The notes below the pieces were generated by a model. It was not told the DNA's origin and searched no databases. It saw only the letters and a list, made by a program, of their open reading frames with translations. The translations under genes and the position numbers were made by a program. A DNA stretch of 64,000 nucleotides from positions 23,655,634-23,719,633 of the forward strand of contig CP092874.1 of assembly GCA_030710605.1 (NCBI GenBank), in the 5' to 3' direction. The stretch comes from Cordylochernes scorpioides. Lineage: Eukaryota; Arthropoda; Arachnida; Pseudoscorpiones; Chernetidae. Positions 45,905 to 56,274 of the stretch are shown here, one piece after another. The stretch's first letter is position 1. Each line of letters starts with the position of its first letter.

Positions 45905-46285
45905 GGAAATTTTGCCGGGAATATATTGATCTAAAGAGACAAAGGTCGCCTCTCCCGTCAAAACAGACGCCATCTATTGACCGTCGCCGCAAACTAGCGG
46001 CCTCGGGTAGGTAACAAAGCCACAACACCAGCTTTGGCAAACTGAAAAGCGCCCACCAAGAGACCATTGTTTCTGGCTAATGGCCCTCGTCAGTCTAGGG
46101 CGGACTTTATTCTATGAGATCCACACGGGATCTAATGGAATCTTGACAATCTGCCAAAGAGGTGTTTAGCTGGTGTTGTGGCTTTGTTACCGACCCGAGG
46201 CCGCTAGTTTGCGGCGACGGTCAATAGATGGCGTATGTTTTGACGGGAGAGGAGACCTTTGTCTCTTTAGATTCTTTAAGCATTT
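45905..46285. repeat. Fold-back with hammerhead loop, copy 2
   Basis: Same arms as 27345-27720. Confidence 0.85.
46051..46105 (-). ncRNA. Degenerate hammerhead ribozyme H1
   Basis: Aligned with 27491-27545 it has substitutions in stem I (CCAAGA for CCTAGA and GCCC for GTCC), stem II (GCCA) and stem III (ACAATGGT). CTGACGA and GAAAC remain. Probably inactive. Confidence 0.55.
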
Positions 46286-46575
46286 AAGATACTCTAACAA
46301 TATGTACTTTGTGTGGGTGTGTGAATATAGAAGGAAGTATGATGATGATACGCTCCGCTACCTACTTACATACTGTGGAGTTATTTATGGTGAAGGCAAT
46401 ATAACGGTTGAGCAGCTTTCGAAGACGTTACCTTTGTCTTTTACGATTTACCTACATCCTCTTACATTAGGTGATTAAATTTGGAACAATGTTTTATGTA
46501 GGAATCCGAACTTCTTCCTTCTATATTTATCATTTCTTCCTTCTCCCCATGTAAAGGGTTTCAATGATGATTCAA

Positions 46576-47177
46576 CACAAAGCAATAACGCGCCATCTAT
46601 ACATATAAAATAAAAGGATTTAAAAGCGCGAATGTTTTTTTATACATAAAACCAACTTCTACTGTCCTTACTGCGATGAAAAAAATATATTGGGAGGGCT
46701 TGGCTCATCAGTGGTGAACCCTCCCAGCGGTTTCGCCAATTTAATCCACCAGACCGCTTCTCAGAGCTCTAATACTGTATTGGATCATTCTGCTTTTATA
46801 TGCTACACTGAAGGATGGAATCTTAGAAATGGTTTTCAAGTAAACTATGGCCTTGTCTTTATAGTTTGCTGAAAAGCATTGCTCGAAGCAAATATTTGAA
46901 TGTAATTCTACTGTCCTATAAGCTTATGTCCATAGTTTACTTGAAAACCATTTCTAAGATTCCATCCTTCAGTGTAGCATATAAAAGCAGAATGATCCAA
47001 TACAGTATTAGAGCTCTGAGAAGCGGTCTGGTGGATTAAATTGGCGAAACCGCTGGGAGGGTTCACCACTGATGAGCCAAGCCCTCCCAATATATTTTTT
47101 CATCGCAGTAAGGGCAGTAGAAGTTGGTTTTATGTATAAAAGAAACATTCGCGCTTTTAAATCCTTTTATTTTATAT
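46576..47177. mobile_element. 602-bp fold-back element (family B), full, copy 2 only
   Basis: Arms of about 250 bp (46596-46850 and 46930-47177) around a 79-bp loop. The 10-base target duplication GATGATTCAA is at 46566-46575 and 47178-47187; copy 1 at about 28005 has one GTTGATTCAA. Blocks: TTCTACTGTCCTTACTGCGATG, GGGAGGGCTTGGCTCATCAG, GCGGTTTCGCCAATTTAATC, TCCATCCTTCAGTGTAGC. It encodes no protein; 60-codon frames in each arm are mirror images. The 9-10 bp duplication and long inverted repeats suggest mobilisation by a Mutator-like transposase, which is inference. Confidence 0.85.
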
Positions 47178-47429
47178 GATGATTCAAGTCAAGTCAGAAG
47201 AGGAGAATGAATGATGATTTCTTTCATTTACCTCACCAGTGGCCTGAGAGACCTATGGTGATCACCAACCTACCCCGTTGAGATGTCACATGTCTGTCCC
47301 GCCTCAAAACAGGACACACAAGACAGATAAAATTTGAAGGCGGAGTTAGGATCTTTGCAAAATACACCATCTGTAAAAATGAGGAGACACTGATGTCGGT
47401 GTCACACAATACTGACATCTTATGTCCAG

Positions 47430-47674
47430 ATGTACAAGGCCTTCCTACCCGCCATGTTGGAAGCCGGGAATGGCCACATCGTCTGCGTAGCATCCATGGG
47501 AGGCCTGTGTGGATCGGTTCGTCTGGCGGATTATTGTGCCTCGAAGTTCGCGGCGGTGGGACTGGAGGAATCTGTGCGGCTGGAGCTATGGGCGGAGGGG
47601 CACGAGGGGGTGCGGTCCACCTTGGTGTGTCCTTACTACATGCGAGGGTCCATGTTCTGTGGGGTGGACACCGG
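47430..47674 (+). CDS. SDR16C-type dehydrogenase, third-last coding exon
   Basis: The exon follows CTTATGTCCAG and ends before GTAAGT; it supplies 81 codons plus two bases. It encodes the catalytic half of an NAD(P)-dependent short-chain dehydrogenase: KAFLPAMLE, GHIVCVAS, ADYCASKFAAVG, GVRSTLVCPYY. With the first residue as 1, Ser22, Tyr35 and Lys39 form the S-x12-Y-x3-K active site. The AFLPAML and LVCPY motifs place it with SDR16C members such as RDH10 and RDHE2, membrane-bound enzymes that oxidise retinol or related lipids in the ER. Substrate here is not determinable. The usual ...TGMF is ...GSMF. Exons for the nucleotide-binding half were not found in the window. Confidence 0.93.
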
Positions 47675-47699
47675 GTAAGTGCTTTTCTATTATGTGTAT

Positions 47700-48085
47700 C
47701 AATGATATATTATGATGCACTAGCGCGCCATCTGTTATCAAAATTCGAAACTATTTTAAACGCGTAAGATTCTTTTTGAAATTAAACAATTTCTACTGCC
47801 CTTACTGCAATGGAAAAAATTAATGGGAGGGCCTGGCTCATCAGTGGTGAACCCTCCCAGCGGTTTCGCCAGTTTAATCTACCATACCGCTGTTATATTG
47901 CATTTTTGGAACTTCCTTTTATAATGATACTTATTAATATGAACAGCGGTATGGTAGATTAAACTGCTGAAACCGCTGGGAGGGTTCACCACTGATGAGC
48001 CAGGCCCTCCAATAAATTTTTTTCCATTGCAGTATTGGCAGTAGAAATTGTTTAATTTCAAAAGAATCTTACGCCTTTAAAATAG
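47700..48085. repeat. Fold-back family A, copy 2
   Basis: Partner of 28555-28950; lies at the start of the SDR intron. Confidence 0.9.
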
Positions 48086-48119
48086 TTTCCAATGATATAT
48101 TAGTTTATAGTAGTAATAT

Positions 48120-48313
48120 TGCCACGTGGAAAATTAGGGAAGTCAAAAACTTCAAGAGGAGACAACAATTTATTCAAGGCAAGAACAAACTAAGTAAACA
48201 AACTGGTAAACAAAAGATAAGCCACGAGGGAAATTTACAGAGTAACAAGATATGAACATAAAAATGACCACTCTGTTAATAAAAATTATAAGATTAATAA
48301 ATACTGTGTTACA
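48120..48313 (-). mobile_element. Solo LTR family N, copy 2
   Basis: Partner of 28973-29167, again bordered by ATAT. Confidence 0.6.
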
Positions 48314-48319
48314 ATATTT

Positions 48320-48425
48320 TTAACTAAAAAGGCATATATTGGATCAAAATATCATTTATTTTACCAAATATATAAAAATAAAATGGAGATTTTGATCCAA
48401 TATATGCCTTTTTAGTTAAATATTT
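48320..48425. repeat. Short fold-back AAAAAGGCATATATTGGATC, copy 2
   Basis: Partner of 29185-29275. Confidence 0.85.
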
Positions 48426-48460
48426 ATCTATGGATTGCTTTATTTTCAAAGTATTAATAT

Positions 48461-48883
48461 TGTATCTTAGAAATCAAGTCTTTGTATATCTGTAGATGTG
48501 AAAGTATTTATTGATGACGGCGACTAGTCGACAATTATTAACAAAACTATCTACAGCTAGAGTATTATTATTATTTATTTAAGTAACCCAGGTTCCTGGA
48601 GCGTACAGAAGTCGCCAACTACCCGGGATGTCCTTCTGACCTAAGTCTTCTTGGATTTATATACAATGCCAGTGGAAGTCCAATTAATGAGGTGTTGCCA
48701 GGCAGATTTCTTTCTTGGGAGATTTTCTAGGGATGCTGGACATACAGCTAGAGTATATCGAGCAAGCAAGCAAAGAAATATTTTGATCATTATTTTACAT
48801 AAACAGAGTAATATATATTTATATAATCTGTTGATATTTTCATTGAATAATTAAATTAAATAATAAATTATTTTTTCGCCACA
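48461..48883 (-). mobile_element. Solo LTR family G, copy 2 only
   Basis: TGTATCTTAG ... TCGCCACA on the plus strand, with ATAT on both sides; the empty site in copy 1 is near 29310. It is interrupted by a LINE at 48566-48743. Confidence 0.75.
48566..48743 (-). mobile_element. 5'-truncated LINE inside LTR
   Basis: Flanked by the 13-base duplication ACAGCTAGAGTAT (48553-48565, 48744-48756). Minus strand matches the 3' end of 45055-45622, through CTCCAGGAACCTGG and a tail of AAATAAATAATAATAATA. Only about 180 bp were inserted. Confidence 0.92.
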
Positions 48884-49129
48884 ATATTGTAAGGTAAAAA
48901 ATTAGGAAAGACAAACTTTAGGATAACACAACAATTTATTTAAAACAAAATCAACATTCATAAGATACAAGTTAATCAATGAGGGAAGTTTCTAGAGTAG
49001 AAAAATATAAAAAATAATAATCTGTCCATAAATATAATAAATACTTTGCTACCAAAAGATCTTTTCATTCCAACAAGTCACTGGATTGCATTTTTGAGAA
49101 CTGCAACCTACGGAGTAAGCTGGCGTAAT

Positions 49130-49345
49130 ATACACTCATGGGCAAAACTTAAGAAAGTGTAAAGTCTTTGATATCGCTGATCGATTTTTTTTTTAAGAAG
49201 AAGAAGAAGACAGAGACAATTTTGTTCACACTTGGTTATCTCGTATGTCTTCAATAAAGGTCACTGTAATATCTTTCAGAGTTATTGTCTCAATCCTGAT
49301 ATACATGCTAAAAAGTATCACTTACGAAAGTTTTGTCCATGAATG
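49130..49345 (-). mobile_element. MITE family M, copy 2
   Basis: Partner of 29565-29770. Confidence 0.8.
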
Positions 49346-49589
49346 TATTTATTTGAAAAGGTTGGATTGCTAGAGCAAACCTAGTAACAATTGAAATATA
49401 AATAGGTTTAAAAGAAAGAAATATTTTTCTGAGAGTTACTGAGGGATAAATAGGTTGAAAACCCACAATTCTAGAAAATTTAGAAATAGAAGAAAGTTTG
49501 AATCATAAGACAGGATTATATGTCTGCAAAACGTAGCTCAATATATAAATTAGAACTGGTTTAAACTGCACTCTAAGAAGAACCAAGGA

Positions 49590-50860
49590 ATGGATCGGGG
49601 TAACGCCGAAAATGAACATTGCAAAGGCAAAAGAAATTGATCATGGCGGCACCAAAATGCTGCAAGAACTGGCTGCTGGTTTTAAAAGTCATTCATTGCG
49701 AAGGTTCAATAAATTGATTAGCGCAGTATCACAGCAGCAAAAACTGGCTGCTGGTTTTAAAGGCTGCAAGTAACGAAGGCATAAGAAATGAATCAGGGAA
49801 GCATCAAACCTTCAAAAACTAGCCGTTGGTTTCAGAGTCATACATTGCGAAGTCTCAAGACATTGATCAGAGCGGCATCACAGCAGCAAGAACTGTAGGC
49901 GTTGGGTTTGGAAGCTGCACGTTTCGAAGGCTCAAGAAATGGATCAGGGAAGCATCAAGGCTGCAAAAACTGGTCGTTGGTTTTAGAGGCTGCAAGTTGT
50001 GAAGGCTCAAGAAATGGATCAGGGCGGCATCACAGCAGCAATAAATGGCTGTTCGGTTTTAGAAGCTGCACGTTGCGAAGGCTCAAGAAATGGTCAGGGA
50101 AGCATCAAGACTGCAAAAACTGGTTGTTGGTGTTGGATGCCATGCATTGTGAAGACTCAAGACATTGATCAGGGCGGCATCACAGCAGCAAGAACTGGCT
50201 GTTGGTTTTAGAGGCTGCACGTTGCAAAGGCTCAAGAAATGGATCAGGGCTACTTCAAGGCTGCAAAAACTGGTCGTTGGTTTTAGAAGCCTTGGAATTT
50301 CGCAATGCTCAAGACATTGATCAAGGAAGCATCGCGGCTGCAAAAAAGGACTGTTGGTTTTAGAAGCTGCATGTTGCGAAGGCTCAAGAAATGGATTAGG
50401 GAAGCATCAAAGCTTCAAACACTGGCCGTTGATTTTAGAAGCCATACATTGCGAAAGCTCAAGAAATGGATTAGGGAAGCATCAAACCTGCAAACATTGG
50501 CCTTGGTTTTAGAAGCTATACATTGCGAAGGCTCAAGAAATGGATCAGGGAAACATCAAGGCTGCAAAAACTGGCCGTTTGTTTTAGAAGTCACACATTG
50601 CGAAAGCTTAGAAATGGATCAGGGAAGCATAAAGGCTGCAAAAACTGGCTGCTGATTTAAGAGGCTGCACGTTACGAAGGCTTAAGAAATAGATCACGAC
50701 GGCACCAAAGATGAAAAACTGCCCACTGGTTTTAAAGACCACTCGTTTCGAAAAGGCTCAAGACATTGATAAAGGTGGCACAAAGTCTTCAAGAACTGGC
50801 CATTGGTTTTAGAGACCGCACGTTGCGAAGGCTCAAGAAAGAGATATGGAAACCTTTCAT
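49590..50860. repeat. 75-bp tandem repeat in SDR intron
   Basis: Units contain GGTTTTAGAAGCTGCACG, TTGCGAAGGCTCAAGAAATGG, ATCAGGGAAGCATCAAGGCT and GCAAAAACTGG, with spacing of 75-76 bp over about 17 units. As 75 is a multiple of 3, frames with a 25-residue period (RRLKKWIREAS-LQ-LAV) appear, for example 50305-50655, but one-base indels keep breaking them. It is not found in copy 1 because copy 1 ends at the gap. Confidence 0.95.
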
Positions 50861-50864
50861 AACC

Positions 50865-51605
50865 CGGTCTCCTAGAGCATACAGAAGTCGTCAATTATCC
50901 AGATGTAAAGATAGCGTTGGTTCATCTGTATAAAGGCAAGTCACGTGTCATCCACTAAGATATCCAAAAATATGAGTCATTTGGACGAAGTCGTATTTCA
51001 AGGTACTCTATCCCCGGTATAAATATATCTATATTTACTACGCATTTTTATTAGGGGTAAAATATTAACCCTTTTCAAAAATATATTGTTATTTACAAAT
51101 TTTCAACGTGTATACCTAAGAGAGGCCAACGGCACGACACGGGCAAGGTCCAGGAGGGTCCGCTATGATGTGTCGGTAGTCCAACAGCTGGTCATAAAAC
51201 TCATTAATGACTTATGGAAGTTCCCTGGTTAGGATCCACGTGATAATATTGGAAATTTCCATGCCTGACGTAATCTCGACGAATTAGACCATGCCTTGCC
51301 TGGCTCGTGGTTGACTCTCTTTTAACTTTATTTGGAACTGGGCGGACGAACCAGTCATAAAGGAAGAAATCCATCAGACCAGCAATAAAATCATGCTTGC
51401 TCTTGTTAACGGCGGCTGTTGGATGATGTTCCCTGTATGTTACTTAATTGCTCTCCATAAAGCACAAAGGTAAATAAAGAGGAGTCGAAAAGAGATCCTT
51501 ACCGATCCTGCATGCACATTTGACCATCCTTGACACAGCAGCGACGTAACAATACCTTTTATTTGTGTCCTTGTTGCTCCTGTGCTAGCAGCATGTATGT
51601 ACCAG
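50865..51605. other. SDR intron, unassigned
   Basis: No repeat relative or exon was recognised apart from the pyrimidine-rich acceptor tract (GTCCTTGTTGCTCCTGTG) just before the next exon. Confidence 0.5.
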
Positions 51606-51725
51606 GCGCTGGTTGCCCCTGCTGGATCCTAAAGAAGTCGCTGTGGAAGTGGTCGAGGCCATTCGCTACAATGAAGATGTTCTTATGATTCCAAGAGTTT
51701 TCAACTTGCTGATGTTACTCAAGAC
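51606..51725 (+). CDS. SDR16C-type dehydrogenase, second-last coding exon
   Basis: The acceptor is the AG at 51604-51605 (ATGTACCAG); an earlier AG at about 51590 would not keep the frame. The first base completes the Gly codon split from the previous exon; the translation is RWLPLLDPKEVAVEVVEAI, then RYNEDVLMIPRVFNLLMLLK, matching the LLP-LDPEYVVERIVEAI and LMPRLLYLLLFLK pattern of SDR16C proteins. The exon ends in AC before GTAAGT, phase 2. The Leu-rich end is likely a membrane-associating C-terminal helix. The end of the exon and its donor are part of a degenerate tandem repeat that continues into the intron. Confidence 0.92.
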
Positions 51726-52215
51726 GTAAGTCTTCTCTCTTTATTGCTGCATCTTATATCTTAAGTTTTTTGTTTCTTTTAGCCTTCTTGTTACACAAGG
51801 CTTAAGTCTAATCTCTTTATTTATGATTTTGTGTTTTAAGCTCTTCTTTATACCTAACCTTCTTGCTATTTAAAGCTTAAGTCATTTTCCCTGATACTTA
51901 TACTTATTTTTATATATTTTTCCCTGATTATAATTTAAGTTCTTGGTTCCCTTCATCTTCTATCTATTCAAGTCGTTATGTAAGTCTCGTATACCTTTAT
52001 TTTTGCATTTCAAGATTTAAGATATTGATTACCTTTCAACTTCTATAGTTGCTTAAGATGTCAAATTATCGCGCTCTTTTGCTGTTTCTATGTTTAAGTT
52101 CTTGGTTCTCTTCCTCACCTTTTTTTAGTTTAAAGCGTAAGTTCTAAGACTTTATTGTTTCTTTTATAACTTAAGTTCTTGTTCGCCCCTTTCACCATCT
52201 TATTTTTCAAGACGA
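51700..52215. repeat. Degenerate ~85-bp tandem repeat starting in the exon end
   Basis: Blocks like TTACTCAAGACGTAAGTC, TTACACAAGGCTTAAGTC, TATTTAAAGCTTAAGTC, TTGCTTAAGATG and TTTAAAGCGTAAGTTC recur, each followed by a T-rich stretch with TCTTTATT and TTTAAGTTCTT. Confidence 0.65.
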
Positions 52216-52306
52216 TGTGTCGTTGCTTCCGTAATAGAAAATGGTGCCACAATGATGTTGAAATACTATATTTTTATATATATAATTACTACTATAATTA
52301 TATATA

Positions 52307-52593
52307 TGTCATAATATATACTCTTCAAGGAATAATAAAGCAAGCTTACAGACAACCCAGAGAGAGACAGAGGGTAAAGTCTGGTCACTTGAGTTACCAG
52401 CGACGACATTCCAAGGGGCGACCACTGGGGTCCGTCAGTTAACACCTCGGAACTTTTAGGACAGTTGGGGATGGTGTGCGACACGAACGGCCGCCCGGCT
52501 GTGCCAGCCCCGTCTCTTTCTCTCCTGGTTGTCTAGGTCCCTCTTTCAACTTGTGATGTGATTATTTCTCTTCCCACCTCTTATTATACCACA
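52307..52593 (+). mobile_element. Solo LTR family L
   Basis: TGTCATAATATATACTC at the start, AATAAAGCAAGC inside, TATTATACCACA at the end, in AT-repeat surroundings that hide the target duplication. Related to 5596-5902 and 5909-6206. Confidence 0.7.
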
Positions 52594-52599
52594 TATATA

Positions 52600-52760
52600 T
52601 ATATGTCGAATCCTGTCGAATCACTGTGGAATCGGTGTCGACTCACTGTGGGATCCTGTCGACTTACTGTGTTCCTGTCGACTCTTTGTCGAATCCTGTC
52701 GGGTTACTGTGGGATTGGAGTGTTGACTCACTGTGGAATTGCTGTCGTTAGGTGGATGGA
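52600..52760. repeat. Irregular GTCGACTCACTGTGGGATC repeat
   Basis: About eight imperfect units of 20-25 bp with GTCGA, ACTGTGG and ATCCTGTCG. Confidence 0.7.
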
Positions 52761-52764
52761 TTGG

Positions 52765-53765
52765 TGGTTGTGGTCGGATGAAAGGGTTTCACAGGGGAAG
52801 AACGAACACACCTGGATGGGGCAGAAAAAGGACCTTGCGACTGGGAGAGAATGTTCGGCGGGGTAGCTCCGCCTTTCACATGGTGGAGCGTACACTACCT
52901 TGGTTGGAGCTTATGTGAGCACACCTAGCTCGGTCACCTACCTTCTTGCTTGTTTCTTGTCCGAGATCATCGTCATCGACTCTCTCGACTTCTCATTGGT
53001 TGAGATCCTTCTACATGCTCTCTGGTGATTCGCTATTAATTTGTCATGCTTAAAGGTGATTGGCTCAGCACCTCCATTGTCGCCATGATTGCAATCCTCC
53101 AGGAAGAAAAAGGCCTTTGAACTTAAGTTTTATGGGGGTCCAGGGCAGTGACCTTTACTTCCTGGATGATGCAATCCTGTACATTTTATCTTTCCCATCT
53201 CGCGTGGCCTAAAGTTTATTAAACCTCTAGACGATATATTATACATAGATTGTGGTGGGGTTACATAATCCTATATACAGATTATCACATATATATATAT
53301 TATTGATAAATATTACTTGAAATAATATTAGTTGGACAAGTATTCACTTGGGTAAAACTAGAGCGAAAAAGCGGTTGGTTTCTTGTCTTTATTCAAAAAT
53401 AAATTATAAATAAAAAATACCCTAGTTTCTTAAATTTTAGAATTTATGAGAATCTATTTTATAAATACAAGTATATGTGTATTAATATATATACATATTT
53501 TATTATTTAAAGTATTTTTATTATTTTATTATTAAATAACTTTTATATGGCGTGGTTTTATAATTATCCTGAACTTAAAGAAAAAAAATATTAATAAAAG
53601 TATTTGAAAAGTAACAAAAAGTGTTGGATGATAGAAAATATTCACATAAATTGAACTTTGAAAATTATCTCGATCAAGTTTTTGACTAAAATTTATCTAA
53701 ATATTTTAATGTTGATCTTTTTTTCTATTCTCAGCTGTATGTATATTAAAATACTCTGTGTGTTT
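52765..53765. other. SDR intron, unassigned
   Basis: Moderately GC-rich to about 53220, then AT-rich to the final acceptor (TGTGTGTTTCAG). No exon-like segment with matching phase was recognised. Confidence 0.5.
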
Positions 53766-53768
53766 CAG

Positions 53769-53868
53769 AATGTTGCCAGTTCCAGCATTGAAAGAAGCAC
53801 TAATGGGCCTTGGTGTAATTCCTGCCATGAATACTTTCAAAGGGGCAGCTGCAATTCGTTCTGATTAA
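53769..53868 (+). CDS. SDR16C-type dehydrogenase, terminal coding exon
   Basis: The acceptor is GTGTTTCAG; the first base completes a Thr codon from the previous exon. It encodes MLPVPALKEALMGLGVIPAM, then NTFKG, and stops at TAA (53866-53868). The LLK-(S/T)-LP hinge followed by LG and (M-FKG) matches the C-terminus of SDR16C enzymes. The three exons give about 154 residues, roughly the C-terminal half of a typical 300-residue enzyme. Confidence 0.92.
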
Positions 53869-54620
53869 AATTTCCCTATGAAAAGATAGGAAATTTGGTG
53901 TAAATATACTTCATATACATTTTCTGAAAAGTATATATGTCGAAAAAATATTTTAGATATAAATATATGATATATAACTTTTTAAGAATAGGCTTAGTTA
54001 TATATGAAGTAACTTGTGGTATTATTTTTGAAATATTTTGTGTGTGTGTGTTTATTTATATACTATTTTAACTTACATATTATAAAATTTTAAAATTATA
54101 TATTATACATTGGCATGTTTTAATCCAAATTTTTTTTTTTTTAATATTAAATCTTTTTTTATGCACAAAAAATGTCATTATTATTATGCAAAAAAAAAAA
54201 TATTTTGTAGATATTTAAAACAAACTCGATCAATTTTTCAAAACAGAATAAAATCTCATAATATTTTAAATATCATTATTTACACATTCCACAAGAATCA
54301 TATTATATTTCTTTTTACAAAATATGAATGCACTTAAAATCAAAATTAATAAATTTTGATTTGATGCTAATATTTTAAACAAATTTTTGAGAAATATATA
54401 TAAATACATAAATATTTTACACTATAAAATAAAATAAGGAAATCATTTTATGTATAATTAAATAAGTTGCATTTTACACCTTTTTTTAATGCATTTTGAA
54501 GAGAGAATGCACCTTATCGCACAATTATGTGTTTTTTTTTTAATTTCCTATATTTGAAATCACTATACATGTATATGTTGGTAAATCTGCATGACGATAA
54601 TAAATAAAATTGTTATAAAC
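53869..54620 (+). promoter_or_regulatory. Probable SDR 3' UTR with AATAAA near 54599
   Basis: No frame follows the stop. The first overlapping pair of AATAAA signals is at 54599-54608, giving a UTR of about 740 bases. A closer non-canonical signal cannot be excluded. Confidence 0.35.
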
Positions 54621-54689
54621 CTGAAAATTGTTTTTATTGTTTCAAAATTTTGATTCATTTATTTTTTTTTTTAATGTTTTTTATATATA

Positions 54690-54870
54690 TATATAAAACA
54701 AGCTGAACGATCCAGGCAACTCTCGAATAAAACCCGAGAGCATTTTTTTCCGAGTGCGCGTATGTATTTTTCAAAATATTTTAAATCAAATATTATTCGT
54801 TACAATTATAATTTTATTACCCAGATTCACCTCAAATGAATGTTTGCCCTACGAATAATGCTTGAAATAA
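54690..54870 (+). repeat. Ancient relative of family E
   Basis: ACAAGCTGAACGATCCAGGC, AACTCTCGAATAAAACCCG and TATTCGTTACAATTATAAT align loosely with the start of family E. Confidence 0.5.
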
Positions 54871-55009
54871 AACATTTTACAAAATTTATTTTGTCCATAA
54901 TATAAATATATAAATCAAAATACTCCCCCCCCCCCTTGAAAATATAACAAAATATTTTTTAAACTTAATTCTGTTGACGTTATGTGGCTCTGAGTTTGTT
55001 GTTGACACA

Positions 55010-55110
55010 CATTAAATATGTTATAACACCTTGATAAAGGTTGGCGTTCAGCCAATTGAAATATTGGTGAAATAAATTATATTTTGATCCAATATATGCC
55101 TTTTTAATTA
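55010..55110. repeat. Repeat with CCTTGATAAAGGTTGGCG hairpin
   Basis: CACCTTGATAAAGGTTGGCG, TTCAGCCAATTGAAATATTGG and ATATTTTGATCCAATATATG; inverse of the insertions at 3585-3725 and 34435-34525. Confidence 0.65.
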
Positions 55111-55114
55111 AACA

Positions 55115-56175
55115 TTTTATGTGATATATATATAATACTTATAAAAATTAATTTAAATCATTCTAAAATAAAGTAATACAATTCAGAATTTGACAACAAA
55201 ATTAGAAAATAGAATAAATATAGCATAATATGAAATCTAAAATAATCGCTCAAACTTTTGAACCAATAAAATAATTTTACTAAACTCAAAGATGTTGCAT
55301 TAAAATATAAAAATGTAAAGTTTTTACAACGATATTTAAAATTTGTATTACTAATTCCTTTTGTTTTGAAGGTGCAGCAGGCTTCCTGCCAAAACCGAAA
55401 CCTATCTCCGACTTCTGTCAACGCACTTGTCCTTGACGTAATTCTCTCAATAACCGCAGTTGGGTGCTGGTTGTGAGTGAAATTGGCAAATTTTTAAATA
55501 ACTCCAAGGATGTTCAAGAAAGAAGCCTAAAAATTTGACTATAAGTTATTTCAAATTACACTCCATATGCTGTTAAAATTCCAGCCAGAATAGTTACGTA
55601 TTTTGAGGGCGTCCATATCAGACAAATATACATACAATATATATAAGACATTTTTCTAGAAATTTTTCAAGAGAAATATTTTCTTTAATTTTATATTCAA
55701 TGTGTTCTTGTGTTGATTTATACACAAATAAATATATATTCAAGATAAATTTAAATCACAATATAAAATGTTTAAAGAATGGGCACTAATTTATATAATT
55801 AAAATTTTTTTAAAGTAGCATTTTTATAATACAGAAAAAGGTTCACTAAATATATAAAATTAAAGAAATACATTTCATTTAGAAATTAGGATCTTTTACA
55901 ATAGAGAAAACTTCTTGTAGAATGGTTATAGGTTTCACGTAATATGGATATATTGGTAAGAAACGCCAAAAGCTCATAAGATGGAAATAACAGTTACCAA
56001 TTTTTTAATATCTAAATATGCTTTTTTTTAATTATACTATTGCTTAATCTAATCTGGTGTCAAAAAAAGATCGTTTATAATTATTCTATGGTGTGTGTGC
56101 TATAACTATATGGGATAATACATAAACAACAGTGCGCAAAAATATTCAGATTTTACTCCTCAGTAGAATTTTTAT
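55115..56175. other. Intergenic, unassigned
   Basis: AT-rich with no clear gene. A GC-richer patch at 55370-55450 follows a strong acceptor-like tract but gives no recognised peptide. Confidence 0.4.
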
Positions 56176-56187
56176 TATTTTTATCAG

Positions 56188-56274
56188 GCCCTATCACCCG
56201 TTCTCGAGCCATGAGACTGAGGATGTAAGTCTTCTTCTGAGCATCGGGTCGATCCTCTTTATAGGAGGAGGCTA
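56188..56274 (+). pseudogene. 3' end of a gypsy-type polyprotein gene
   Basis: The frame GPITRSRAMRLRM ends in TAA at about 56229-56231. GP(I/M)TR(S/A)(R/K) tails are common at the end of gypsy polyproteins. A purine-rich AGGAGGAGGCT precedes the LTR, as expected for a polypurine tract. Upstream sequence is not recognisably retroviral, so only the last few codons remain. Confidence 0.55.

Noticed and set aside
46690..47090. Mirror-image 60-codon frames starting MGGLGSSVVNPPSGFA
   Set aside because: They are the arms of fold-back families A and B, repeated across the window on both strands with no conserved gene context.
55373..55450. Possible exon after a strong acceptor-like tract (TTCCTTTTGTTTTGAAG)
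   Set aside because: None of the three short translations matches a known protein or fits the SDR splice phase.
56188..56225. Host exon between TTTTTATCAG and GTAAGT
   Set aside because: The frame GPITRSRA, the purine tract and the adjoining LTR fit a gypsy element end better.
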